Of a stretch of DNA of 13,886 nt, positions 1-6,386 are shown piece after piece. The DNA is from CAZCZR01 sp964503455 (GTDB lineage: Bacteria > Bacillota > Clostridia > UBA1381): positions 1-13,886 of the forward strand of contig CAZCZR010000046.1 of assembly GCA_964503455.1 (NCBI GenBank), read 5' to 3'. Positions within the stretch are counted from its first letter, which is position 1. Each line of letters begins with the position of its first letter. Both the position numbers and the translations under genes were made by a program. Under the pieces are notes generated by a model. That model worked only from the letters and a program-made list of their open reading frames with translations, searched no databases and had not been told where the DNA came from.

Positions 1-452
1 ACAGATGGCTCGGCGGTATGCTCACAAACTTCCAGACCATTCAGAAGAGAATCGACCGTCTTGCTCAGATCAACAAAATGGAAGAGGACGGAATATTTGA
101 GCTGCTTCCCAAGAAGGAAGTTATCAAGCTCAAGAATGACCGTGACAAGCTTGAAAAGAACCTCGGCGGTATCAAGAACATGAAAAAGCTCCCCGGCTGT
201 ATGTTCGTTGTTGACCCGAGAAAGGAAAAGATAGCTATAGCGGAGGCTAAAAAGCTCGGTATACCCGTAGTTGCCATAGTTGATACAAACTGCGATCCGG
301 ATGAGGTGGATTATGTTATCCCCGGCAATGATGACGCTATCAGAGCGGTCAAGCTTATCGCTTCAACAATATCGAACGCTATCATCGAGGGCAGACAGGG
401 CGAGGATACCGTTGCCGCAGAGGCTGAACAGGCTCCTGCCGAGAATGAATAA
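1..452 (+). CDS. rpsB: 30S ribosomal protein S2 (3' part; gene begins before the window)
   Basis: S2 is a component of the 30S subunit that binds late in assembly and is needed with S1 for initiation on leadered mRNAs. The frame is open from the left edge and reads RWLGGMLTNF near the start, the highly conserved S2 block, then KLEKNLGGIKNM, a PDxxFVVD-like segment (CMFVVDPRKE), and IPVVAIVDTNCDPDEVDYVIPGND, all hallmarks of S2. About 149 residues are present. The full-length protein is usually 230-260 residues, so the N-terminal part is missing; the Met codon at 18 is internal and not the start. The tail is Ala/Glu-rich and acidic, as is common in Firmicutes S2. The stop lies 17 nt before tsf, the universal rpsB-tsf arrangement. 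Identification is secure. Confidence 0.97.
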   Translation, partial: RWLGGMLTNFQTIQKRIDRLAQINKMEEDGIFELLPKKEVIKLKNDRDKLEKNLGGIKNMKKLPGCMFVVDPRKEKIAIAEAKKLGIPVVAIVDTNCDPDEVDYVIPGNDDAIRAVKLIASTISNAIIEGRQGEDTVAAEAEQAPAENE

Positions 453-469
453 TTACGGAGGAAACAATC

Positions 470-1387
470 ATGGCATTTACAGCAAAAGATGTTAAGGAAT
501 TAAGAGAGATCACAGGCTGCGGCATGATGGACTGCAAGAAGGCTTTGACAGAGGCTGACGGCGATCAGGAAAAGGCAATTGAGCTTTTGAGAGAAAAAGG
601 TCTTGCAACAGCTGCAAAGAAATCGGGCAGAATAGCTGCCGAGGGTATCGTCAAGTCGTATATCAGCGGCGGTATCGGCGTACTCGTTGAAGTAAACTCG
701 GAAACAGACTTCGTTGCCAAGAACGCCGAGTTCCTTACATTCGTTGACAATATAGCAAAGACTATCGCAAATGAAAATCCCGCCGATGTTGAAGCGCTGA
801 AGGCTCTTCCCATAGTCAACGGCGAGGGTACCGTAGGCGATGAGCTTACAGCGAAGATCGCAAAGATCGGCGAAAACATGAACATCAGACGCTTCACGCG
901 TATCGATACAACAGGCGTTGTTGTTGATTATATCCACGCGGGCGGCAAGATCGGCGTATTGGTGGAGGCTGATGCCGAAGCTTCGGACGCTGTTGCAGAG
1001 TGCATGAAAAATATCGCTATGCAGATCGCCGCTCTTAATCCGAAGTATCTTTCGAGCGCTGACGTTCCCGAGGAGTATAAAGAGCATGAGAAGAAGATCC
1101 TTATCGAGCAGCTCAAAAACGATCCCAAGAACGCTTCAAAGCCGGACAACATTATCGAGAAGATGATCACAGGCCGTCTTGCGAAGGAGCTTAAGGAAAT
1201 ATGCCTGCTTGAACAGGAATATGTAAAGGCTGAAAACAAGGAAACAGTTGCAAAGTATATCGAAACTGTTGCTAAGCAGACAGGCTCGGCTATCACGCTG
1301 AAGAGCTTCGCGCGTTACGAAACGGGCGAGGGCCTTGAGAAGAAAGAAGAAAACTTCGCCGACGAAGTCGCAAAGATGATTAAATAA
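470..1387 (+). CDS. tsf: Translation elongation factor Ts
   Basis: EF-Ts is the guanine nucleotide exchange factor that releases GDP from EF-Tu. The 305-residue length is typical. The N-terminal UBA-like domain carries ITGCGMMDCKKAL (about residues 14-26) and is followed by the diagnostic TDFVAKN motif (about 79-85, usually TDFVAxN), which contacts the EF-Tu G domain. A two-part core and C-terminal module follow, with no frame break. The ATG at 470 has a GGAGG site at 457-461, 8 nt upstream. It follows rpsB by 17 nt and is probably translated from the same mRNA, whose promoter lies outside the window. The last codons and stop form the first half of a perfect 14-bp tandem duplication, and a strong terminator ends the unit shortly afterwards. 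Confidence 0.97.
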   Translation: MAFTAKDVKELREITGCGMMDCKKALTEADGDQEKAIELLREKGLATAAKKSGRIAAEGIVKSYISGGIGVLVEVNSETDFVAKNAEFLTFVDNIAKTIANENPADVEALKALPIVNGEGTVGDELTAKIAKIGENMNIRRFTRIDTTGVVVDYIHAGGKIGVLVEADAEASDAVAECMKNIAMQIAALNPKYLSSADVPEEYKEHEKKILIEQLKNDPKNASKPDNIIEKMITGRLAKELKEICLLEQEYVKAENKETVAKYIETVAKQTGSAITLKSFARYETGEGLEKKEENFADEVAKMIK

Positions 1388-1401
1388 AGATGATTAAATA
1401 A
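1374..1401 (+). repeat. Perfect 14-bp tandem duplication across the tsf stop codon
   Basis: The unit agatgattaaataa occurs twice head to tail (1374-1387 and 1388-1401). The first copy encodes the final Met-Ile-Lys and the stop codon of tsf. The second copy is untranslated and supplies another in-frame stop (tga at 1391-1393). It looks like a replication-slippage duplication that does not change the protein. Confidence 0.9.
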
Positions 1402-1413
1402 GTTTAAGGCTCG

Positions 1414-1450
1414 GACTGCTGCATTATCACTGATGCGGCAGTCTTTTTTT
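1414..1450 (+). terminator. Rho-independent terminator of the rpsB-tsf unit
   Basis: An 11-bp stem (1414-1424 pairing with 1433-1443, with one G-U pair) closes an 8-nt loop and is followed directly by seven T residues at 1444-1450. This is a textbook intrinsic terminator, 27 nt after the tsf stop. It separates the ribosomal unit from the sporulation operon. Confidence 0.93.
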
Positions 1451-1530
1451 CGTGTCAGTTGAATTTTTTTGACGTATGCCGGTATTCGGCAAAGGTTCTG
1501 CGGTTTCGGCAAAAGCTCCTTGTTTTCTTA

Positions 1531-1556
1531 AAAGGGAAAATTTACCGTTAAAGAGT
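1531..1556 (+). promoter_or_regulatory. Possible sigma-H-like promoter of the spoIIA operon
   Basis: The box AAAGGGAAA (1531-1539) resembles the sigma-H -35 consensus RWAGGAWWT. AGAGT (1552-1556) resembles the -10 consensus HGAAT, at a 12-nt spacing. Each box has mismatches. The call rests mainly on context: spoIIA is a sigma-H-dependent operon in Bacillus and several clostridia, and this spot lies between the tsf terminator and the spoIIAA ribosome site. The rest of 1451-1608 shows nothing else I can name, and I see no good sigma-A pair with a 16-18 nt spacer. Confidence 0.3.
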
Positions 1557-1623
1557 ATATATGTTAAGGATAGACCGATCAATTACAGCAAAAAATATAT
1601 CCTAAACGAAAGGAAGAGAAACA

Positions 1624-1959
1624 ATGGAGCTGACTTTAAACACGAAACACAAAACACTGACGGTGAAAATGAACGGCGAGCTTGATCATCACACGGCGCG
1701 CGCTGTCAGGGAAGCGATAGATGCGGAGCTGGAAAACTGCTCGGCGGAGAATATCGCTTTTGATTTTACAAGGGTGCCGTTTATGGATTCATCGGGAATA
1801 GGAGTGGTGATGGGCAGATACAAGAAGGTGAGAATGCTCGGCGGACGTGTATTCATTTACGGCATGAATCCGGAAATTACGCGGATAATGGAAATGTCGG
1901 GCATACATAAGATCGCGGTGGTCTCGGATGCCTGCGACGGCGCTGTCAGGGAGGTGTGA
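1624..1959 (+). CDS. spoIIAA: Anti-sigma F factor antagonist SpoIIAA
   Basis: SpoIIAA is the STAS-domain anti-anti-sigma factor of the sigma-F switch. When unphosphorylated it binds SpoIIAB and frees sigma-F; SpoIIAB phosphorylates it, and SpoIIE normally reverses this. The protein is 111 residues, about the family length (near 117), and is a single STAS domain. The phospho-acceptor loop reads MDSSGIGVVMGRYK, with the Ser pair at residues 56-57, almost identical to Bacillus SpoIIAA. An early MNGELDHHTA segment is also typical of the family. The ATG at 1624 has a purine-rich AAAGGAAG site 7 nt upstream. It is the first gene of the operon, and its stop is 3 nt before spoIIAB. The spoIIAB neighbour and sigF make RsbV an unlikely alternative. 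Confidence 0.95.
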   Translation: MELTLNTKHKTLTVKMNGELDHHTARAVREAIDAELENCSAENIAFDFTRVPFMDSSGIGVVMGRYKKVRMLGGRVFIYGMNPEITRIMEMSGIHKIAVVSDACDGAVREV

Positions 1960-1962
1960 CGC

Positions 1963-2403
1963 ATGAGAAACAGTATGAGAGTGGAATTTCCGAATATATC
2001 CGATAATGAGCGCTTTGCCAGAAGCGTTGCGGGCGCGTTTGTGCTGTGCCTTGACCCGACGATGGACGAGCTTGCCGAGATAAAAACGGCTGTGTCCGAA
2101 GCTGTAACAAATGCGGTCATCCACGGCTACGGCGACAGGCAGGGCATTATAACTCTTGAGGGGACGATATATGATAACACGGTAGAGTTTTCCGTGTCGG
2201 ATTTCGGAAAAGGGATAGGCAATATAAGACAAGCCATGGAGCCGCTTTATACCGCCATGCCCGACAGCGAAAGATCCGGTATGGGATTTACTATTATGGA
2301 GGCGTTTATGGACAGCGTGAATGTCGAAAGCGAGGCGGGAAAGGGAACAAAGGTAACGATGACAAAGAGCTTTTCCGGCGGGCGGTGCGGCAGTGAAGGA
2401 TAA
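1963..2403 (+). CDS. spoIIAB: Anti-sigma F factor and serine kinase SpoIIAB
   Basis: SpoIIAB holds sigma-F inactive as an ATP-bound dimer and phosphorylates SpoIIAA. This is a 146-residue GHKL-fold ATPase, the same length as Bacillus SpoIIAB. The N box is EAVTNAVIHGY (E46, N50), the G1 box SDFGKGI (D80) and the G2 box ERSGMGFTIME (around 103-113). The stretch LDPTMDELAEIKTAVSEAVTN closely matches the family. The ATG at 1963 is preferred over the one at 1975 because the N-terminus then lines up with Bacillus SpoIIAB (MKNEMHLEF-like). A GGGAGGT ribosome site at 1949-1955 lies inside the end of spoIIAA, implying translational coupling. The gene's 3' end overlaps sigF. Confidence 0.96.
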   Translation: MRNSMRVEFPNISDNERFARSVAGAFVLCLDPTMDELAEIKTAVSEAVTNAVIHGYGDRQGIITLEGTIYDNTVEFSVSDFGKGIGNIRQAMEPLYTAMPDSERSGMGFTIMEAFMDSVNVESEAGKGTKVTMTKSFSGGRCGSEG

Positions 2404-3118
2404 TGACGTTCTGTTAAAACGCGCCGTATCAGGGGATAAGTCGGCGGAGGACGAGCTTGTGCGCGGCAATATGGGACTTGTGTACAGTGTGGCGGGACGG
2501 TTTTCAAACCGCGGCTATGATATGGAGGATCTTACGCAGGTAGGAGTAATAGGTCTTATAAAAGCCATACGCCGTTTTGACACGGGATTCAATGTGCGGT
2601 TTTCCACCTATGCTGTGCCGATGATACTCGGAGAGATACGCCGCTATATTCGTGATGACGGAATGATAAAGGTGAGCCGTTCGGTCAAGGAGGCGGCGGC
2701 AAAGGCGAAGCGCGTGAGAGAGGAGCTTTGCAGGAATCTCGGCAGGGAGCCGACTATAGGCGAGATCGCGGAAAAAAGCGGTCTTACGCCGGATCAGACA
2801 GCGGAGGCGCTTGAAGCCACTGCGGCGTATGAGTCTATATACGAGGCGGCAAAAAGCAGCGGCGGCGACAGGGAAATAATGCTTCTTGACCGTATAAGCA
2901 GCGGCGGCTGCGAAGATGAGATCGTGAATAAGGTTATGATCGAAGCGATGCTTGAAAGCCTCAGCGCGCGGGAGCGCCTTGTAATAGAGCAGCGCTACTT
3001 TAAATGCAGCACCCAGACCCAGCTTGCGTCCATGCTTGGGGTATCGCAGGTACAGATATCCAGGATAGAAAAACGCGCGCTGGAGAAAATAAGACTTGAA
3101 TTTCACGACGCTGTGTAG
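2393..3118 (+). CDS. sigF: RNA polymerase sporulation sigma factor sigma-F
   Basis: Sigma-F is the first forespore-specific sigma factor of sporulation and is controlled by SpoIIAB. The protein is 241 residues, slightly shorter than the roughly 255 in Bacillus. Region 2 reads NMGLVYSVAGRFSNRGYDMEDL, then TQVGVIGLIKAIRRFD, and RFSTYAVPMILGEIRRYIRDDG. The region 3 start is VKVSRSVKE, and region 4 has an HTH near residues 210-230 (TQTQLASMLGVSQVQISRIEKRAL). The start is a GTG at 2393, inside spoIIAB and overlapping it by 11 bp. It is chosen because the N-terminus then aligns with sigma-F and no upstream ATG fits. The Shine-Dalgarno is poor, so translation probably depends on ribosomes finishing spoIIAB. 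Sigma-G is similar in sequence, but the operon position decides for sigma-F. Confidence 0.94.
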   Translation: MKDNDVLLKRAVSGDKSAEDELVRGNMGLVYSVAGRFSNRGYDMEDLTQVGVIGLIKAIRRFDTGFNVRFSTYAVPMILGEIRRYIRDDGMIKVSRSVKEAAAKAKRVREELCRNLGREPTIGEIAEKSGLTPDQTAEALEATAAYESIYEAAKSSGGDREIMLLDRISSGGCEDEIVNKVMIEAMLESLSARERLVIEQRYFKCSTQTQLASMLGVSQVQISRIEKRALEKIRLEFHDAV

Positions 3119-3145
3119 CTTTTGGTAAAAATTTAAAAAAAATAC

Positions 3146-3174
3146 TTGAATTTTCTCCTGCAATATGGTATAAT
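3146..3174 (+). promoter_or_regulatory. Near-consensus sigma-A promoter with extended -10
   Basis: TTGAAT (3146-3151) and TATAAT (3169-3174) are separated by exactly 17 nt, and TG precedes the -10 in the extended-minus-10 position (TGGTATAAT). Transcription should begin near 3181, leaving a leader of about 80 nt before the zinc-ribbon gene at 3264. This is the best vegetative promoter in the window and shows that the downstream pair can be expressed independently of sporulation. I see no terminator between sigF and this promoter, so some read-through from spoIIA is possible. Confidence 0.85.
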
Positions 3175-3184
3175 AAATATTATA
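3169..3184. promoter_or_regulatory. Inverted repeat overlapping the -10 box and start site
   Basis: A perfect 7-bp inverted repeat, TATAATA-aa-TATTATA, starts on the -10 hexamer and ends around the predicted transcription start. Its symmetry and position fit a repressor operator, but it is pure A/T and could be chance. The hairpin it could form would be weak. Confidence 0.35.
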
Positions 3185-3246
3185 ATGCCCACAGAAGCAA
3201 TAAGTACTCCCGGAAACGGAAACAATAATGAGGGAGCGCTCTGGTC

Positions 3247-3256
3247 AAAGGAGGAG
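3247..3256 (+). promoter_or_regulatory. Ribosome binding site fixing the zinc-ribbon start at 3264
   Basis: AAAGGAGGAG is a very strong Shine-Dalgarno ending 7 nt before the ATG at 3264. It rules out the in-frame upstream ATG at 3228, which would make this site part of the coding region and has no comparable site of its own. Confidence 0.85.
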
Positions 3257-3263
3257 ATCAATC

Positions 3264-3773
3264 ATGCAGGAAAGAAACGTTGATGTAGTTATCGATGAAT
3301 TGCGCCGCAGAGCAGGCCGTGTGAAAGATGAAGTTACAAGGCTTACAAAAAGCACCGTCAAAAAGACAAACGCAGCTATCGGAGTAACCAAGCTGAGATT
3401 TGCTCTCAATGAGGTGGAGGAGTCGGTTCGCAAGGCATATGAGGAAATAGGAAAGGCGGTTTTTGAGGAGTACCTTGCAGACGAGCCTTTCACGGAGGAT
3501 ATTATAGAAAAATGTATGGTTGTCGAAAAGTATAAAGAGGAGATCGCTTCTCTTAAGGAAAAGATAGCCGCGGAAAAAGAATCGAGTATATGTCCCAAGT
3601 GCGGTGCGGTAAATCCGGATGGGAATCTGTACTGCGCAAAGTGCGGGGAAAAGCTTGAGAAAAAAGAACCCGAAGAACCGAAGCAGCCGGAAACGGAACA
3701 GAAATATGATGATGAGGACGAGGTCGTTATCGAGATAAAATCCCGCAAAACGGAGGAAACCACCGAGGACTGA
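3264..3773 (+). CDS. Coiled-coil protein with C-terminal zinc ribbon, function unknown
   Basis: The 169-residue protein has no recognised function. Residues 1-105 are helical and charged, with heptad-like stretches suggesting a coiled coil or helical bundle. A compact zinc ribbon follows: Cys110-x2-Cys113-x10-Cys124-x2-Cys127 (CPKCGAVNPDG, then LYCAKCG), the common bacterial zinc-ribbon type. The tail is strongly acidic (EEPKQPETEQ, DDEDEVV). There is no signal peptide or membrane segment, so it is probably cytoplasmic. The start is fixed by the strong ribosome site at 3247-3256. Transcription comes from the promoter at 3146-3174, and the next gene begins 18 nt downstream, so the pair very likely works together. 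A scaffold or partner-binding role is inference only; the ribbon could bind protein or nucleic acid. Confidence 0.85.
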   Translation: MQERNVDVVIDELRRRAGRVKDEVTRLTKSTVKKTNAAIGVTKLRFALNEVEESVRKAYEEIGKAVFEEYLADEPFTEDIIEKCMVVEKYKEEIASLKEKIAAEKESSICPKCGAVNPDGNLYCAKCGEKLEKKEPEEPKQPETEQKYDDEDEVVIEIKSRKTEETTED

Positions 3774-3791
3774 TATGATGGAGGATTAACG

Positions 3792-4874
3792 ATGGACAAG
3801 GCAGCACTGAACAATATCAAGGAATTTGCCGTAGGCTTTGTTAAGGCGCGCAAGAAAAGACGCAGCGATAAGATAGTGACCGATGAGTCCGGGGAAATGA
3901 GCTTCAGCTTTGAGGATGAATGTCCCGATTGCTGCGAGGTGGAAAACGAAGCGCCCGAAACGGAAGCCGCAAAAAAATCCGAGAAAAACGACCGTATCGG
4001 CGAGATGATCGCCGGTATAAAGAGTAAGGCGAACGGCATACTTGACGCCATTGAGGCTGTAAAGGCCGATGCGGAAAAAGAAGAGAAAAACACCGCAAAA
4101 AAGAGCGCCAAGCCTCAGGCGGAGAAGGACTATGCCGAGGAATATGATGAAAATTACGCGCCCGATGATGAGGAGCATATAGAAAATGTTGTAAACGGCT
4201 TCGGCAAGGTTTACAACGCTTACAGCGATATAAAGGAAAAAAGCGCGGATAAGCTGAAAAAGCTCTCAAAGGCAAAGGAAAGAGCCGAGGACGCTTTATC
4301 GGACAACCGAAAAAAGCTTGACGAGCTTGAAAGCCTCGTAAGCGGCGCGGCGGATAAGATAAGAACCGGAACGGTGCGCGAGATTTCGGAAAAGATCGAC
4401 AGCTTGGCGAAAAATACGGAGCTTTCGGCTAAAATAGGAAATATTGAAAAGCAGGGCGAGCTTGCGGATAAGAAGCTTGAGGATCTCAACGCTGCGCTGG
4501 GAGATATAGCGGCGGCTTTGTCGGCTGCTGCCGACACGGACAGAGATACTCAGGAAATGCTTGCGAAGAATCTGGACGGGATAAGCGCGGAGCTTACCGA
4601 GATACGCGGTATGTACGATGAGAACAAGAAATCGTTTGAGAGCGTGTCAAATCAAAACAAGGCTTTGCAGGAAAAGGTTGACGAGGTGTACGCCGCCACG
4701 GCTAATATTGACAAGCTGAACGATAGTGTGTTCTCACTGAAGAAGTCGCAGGTGGAAATAAAGGATGTGTTATCAGAGCTTATAGGCAGTGTAAAGACAG
4801 CGAAGGTGATCGCGGCGGTATCTCTGGCGCTGATCGCTGCGATGGGAGTGCTTCTTGCGGTAGTTTTACTGTAA
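3792..4874 (+). CDS. Large acidic coiled-coil protein with C-terminal membrane anchor, function unknown
   Basis: The 360-residue protein is not recognised. The N-terminus is short and basic (residues 19-26 rich in Lys/Arg), with a small Cys cluster, CPDCCE, near residue 45. Residues 50-140 are Glu/Lys/Ala-rich and probably disordered. Residues about 150-335 are a long predicted coiled coil (KKLSKAKERAEDALSDN, repeated Leu/Ile-x-Glu/Lys patterns). The last 22 residues (about 339-360) are one uninterrupted hydrophobic segment, VIAAVSLALIAAMGVLLAVV and so on, after a Lys, so it resembles a tail-anchored inner-membrane protein with its bulk in the cytoplasm. No signal peptide is seen. The ATG has a GGAGG site about 6 nt upstream. 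It is cotranscribed with the zinc-ribbon gene, and a hairpin follows it. Resemblance to generic filament-like proteins is only compositional. Confidence 0.85.
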   Translation: MDKAALNNIKEFAVGFVKARKKRRSDKIVTDESGEMSFSFEDECPDCCEVENEAPETEAAKKSEKNDRIGEMIAGIKSKANGILDAIEAVKADAEKEEKNTAKKSAKPQAEKDYAEEYDENYAPDDEEHIENVVNGFGKVYNAYSDIKEKSADKLKKLSKAKERAEDALSDNRKKLDELESLVSGAADKIRTGTVREISEKIDSLAKNTELSAKIGNIEKQGELADKKLEDLNAALGDIAAALSAAADTDRDTQEMLAKNLDGISAELTEIRGMYDENKKSFESVSNQNKALQEKVDEVYAATANIDKLNDSVFSLKKSQVEIKDVLSELIGSVKTAKVIAAVSLALIAAMGVLLAVVLL

Positions 4875-4891
4875 GATAATAAAAAGCTGAT

Positions 4892-4923
4892 ATACCCGCA
4901 GAACCCGGTTGTTTTGCGGGTAT
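4892..4923 (+). terminator. Probable terminator hairpin after the coiled-coil gene
   Basis: A perfect 9-bp stem (4892-4900 with 4915-4923) closes a 14-nt loop, 17 nt after the stop codon. The following sequence is only weakly T-rich (ttgaatgaattt), so termination may be partial. No convincing promoter fits between this stem and the next gene's ribosome site, so read-through may supply the downstream cluster. Confidence 0.5.
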
Positions 4924-4961
4924 TTGAATGAATTTATCATTACCGGAGGTGTGTGAAAGAG

Positions 4962-6371
4962 ATGAAGCATAAACAAAGGATTGCTTCTTTAATAATAACG
5001 GCTGCCACTGTATTGTTTGCTGCCGGCGCGTATGCTGAAACGTCCGTAGAGATAGACAGTCTTAATCGCGAGTATACCGTAAACGGTGAAACGACACGGT
5101 TTTCGGGCTTGGTATTTGAAAAAGACGGGGAGCTGTATGTACCGGCGGATGATATTCTTCCGGCTCTCGGATATATTACCGGCTGGGACGCGGAAAACGA
5201 CGCGCTGTGTTTTTCCGACAGCAGCTGCACAAACAAGCTGTATATGGAAACAAACCGTCTGCTGATAAACGGCGAGGAAAAAGAGTACCCCAATATCTCT
5301 TTTGTATATAAAAACGCGTCCTATATGCCGATCGGCATACTGGATGAGCTTGATGCCGACACGCGGGTGGAGGTAAGCGGAGCTGTACGCAAATTCCCCA
5401 TGTGGTACCGAGATACGCTTGAAAATACCTTTATTCCCGACGGTCAGAGAGTGGAGGAAAACACCATAGAAGAATACGGCGGATATTATTATATAAACGA
5501 CACGCAGGCGTTTGAGCGCACAACCATAACGGACGAGCAGGCGCAGGCGTATGCGGACGCCGTCAACGCCGTTGCGGACAGGGCGGCGGAAGCCGGAGCA
5601 AATACCTATTGTATGCTGATACCCTCTTGGAACGAGATCTATGCTCCGAAGGAGTATACCGATGACCAGCTCGGCGCCTACAAGAAAGCGTATGCGCTTA
5701 TGAACGCTAACGTAGTGCCGATAAATGTGTTTGACACGTTTATAGATCACGCGGACGAGAAACTGTATTTTAGGACCGATCATCATTGGACCCACAGGGG
5801 CGCGTATTATGCTTATACGGCGTTTACGGACTGCTTGGGGATAGGCTCGCGCGAGCTTGGGGAATTTTATGACAATGTAAAGCCTGACTTTAAAGGATCG
5901 TTTATAGATCTTATGGCGGGATCGGCTGCCGCTGAAAATATGAGCGCGGGAGAGTCGATCGAGCGCTTTGTCCCGTTGGTAAGAGCTTCGGGTATGGCGT
6001 ATTTTGATATGAACATGAGAAAGCCGATAGGCGCGGCGCCCGTTGTGGATACCAATGCTTCCGGCTACAATGCGTTTTTGGGCGGAGACAGTCCGCTTAT
6101 ACGGATAAGGACGGGCATCGGGAACGGAAAGTCTGTCGCGGTTTTGAAGGAGTCTTACGGCAACGCGCTTGCGACTTGGCTTGTAAATAATTATGAATAT
6201 GTGTACGTTATAGATATACGCGCCTTCAACGAAGTCGGAGGAGGAACGGAATATTTTGATATAGGCGAATTTTGCGCAGATAACAATATAAACGATCTTA
6301 TAGTGATCAATTATCCGGTAACTGTGGCAAGCTCCGGTCTTACGGAGGCAATCGCGGATTTCGCGCGTTAA
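4962..6371 (+). CDS. Secreted DHHW-family protein with CuAO-N-type stalk domain
   Basis: The protein is exported and is probably an SGNH-like hydrolase or acetyltransferase of the DHHW family, related in fold to AlgX/AlgJ. The signal peptide (residues 1-25, cleavage after AYA) leads to a copper-amine-oxidase N-terminal-like domain (about 28-130, GELYVPADDILPALGYITGWD), a common cell-surface stalk in Clostridia. The DHHW motif is D273-H274-H275-W276 in RTDHHWTHRGAYYAY, and the candidate nucleophile Ser398 lies in LKESYGNALATW, matching the usual K-D/E-S-x-x-N block. I prefer the ATG at 4962 (469 residues) over GTG 4953, because GGAGGT at 4945-4950 is 11 nt from the ATG but only 2 nt from the GTG; the spacing is long, so this is not certain. 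No MBOAT acyltransferase partner is seen nearby. parE follows after 15 nt. The substrate is unknown. Confidence 0.85.
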   Translation: MKHKQRIASLIITAATVLFAAGAYAETSVEIDSLNREYTVNGETTRFSGLVFEKDGELYVPADDILPALGYITGWDAENDALCFSDSSCTNKLYMETNRLLINGEEKEYPNISFVYKNASYMPIGILDELDADTRVEVSGAVRKFPMWYRDTLENTFIPDGQRVEENTIEEYGGYYYINDTQAFERTTITDEQAQAYADAVNAVADRAAEAGANTYCMLIPSWNEIYAPKEYTDDQLGAYKKAYALMNANVVPINVFDTFIDHADEKLYFRTDHHWTHRGAYYAYTAFTDCLGIGSRELGEFYDNVKPDFKGSFIDLMAGSAAAENMSAGESIERFVPLVRASGMAYFDMNMRKPIGAAPVVDTNASGYNAFLGGDSPLIRIRTGIGNGKSVAVLKESYGNALATWLVNNYEYVYVIDIRAFNEVGGGTEYFDIGEFCADNNINDLIVINYPVTVASSGLTEAIADFAR

Positions 6372-6386
6372 ACAGAGGAGATATTT

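Noticed and set aside
1476..1685. A short plus-strand open frame in the spoIIA leader.
   Set aside because: It overlaps the start of spoIIAA in another frame, has no ribosome site, and resembles no protein I know.
1701..1952. A 12-bp sequence, cgctgtcaggga, present twice in spoIIAA (1701-1712 and 1941-1952).
   Set aside because: Both copies encode Ala-Val-Arg-Glu-type residues in the same frame. Shared codon choice explains the match, with no flanking repeat.
3228..3263. An upstream in-frame ATG that would lengthen the zinc-ribbon protein by 12 residues.
   Set aside because: It has no ribosome site, and it would bury the strong AAAGGAGGAG site that fits the ATG at 3264.
3245..4111. A 288-codon minus-strand open frame across the zinc-ribbon and coiled-coil genes.
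   Set aside because: It is Ser/Phe-rich, as expected for the antisense of Glu/Lys-rich coding sequence, and spans two genes that have their own ribosome sites.
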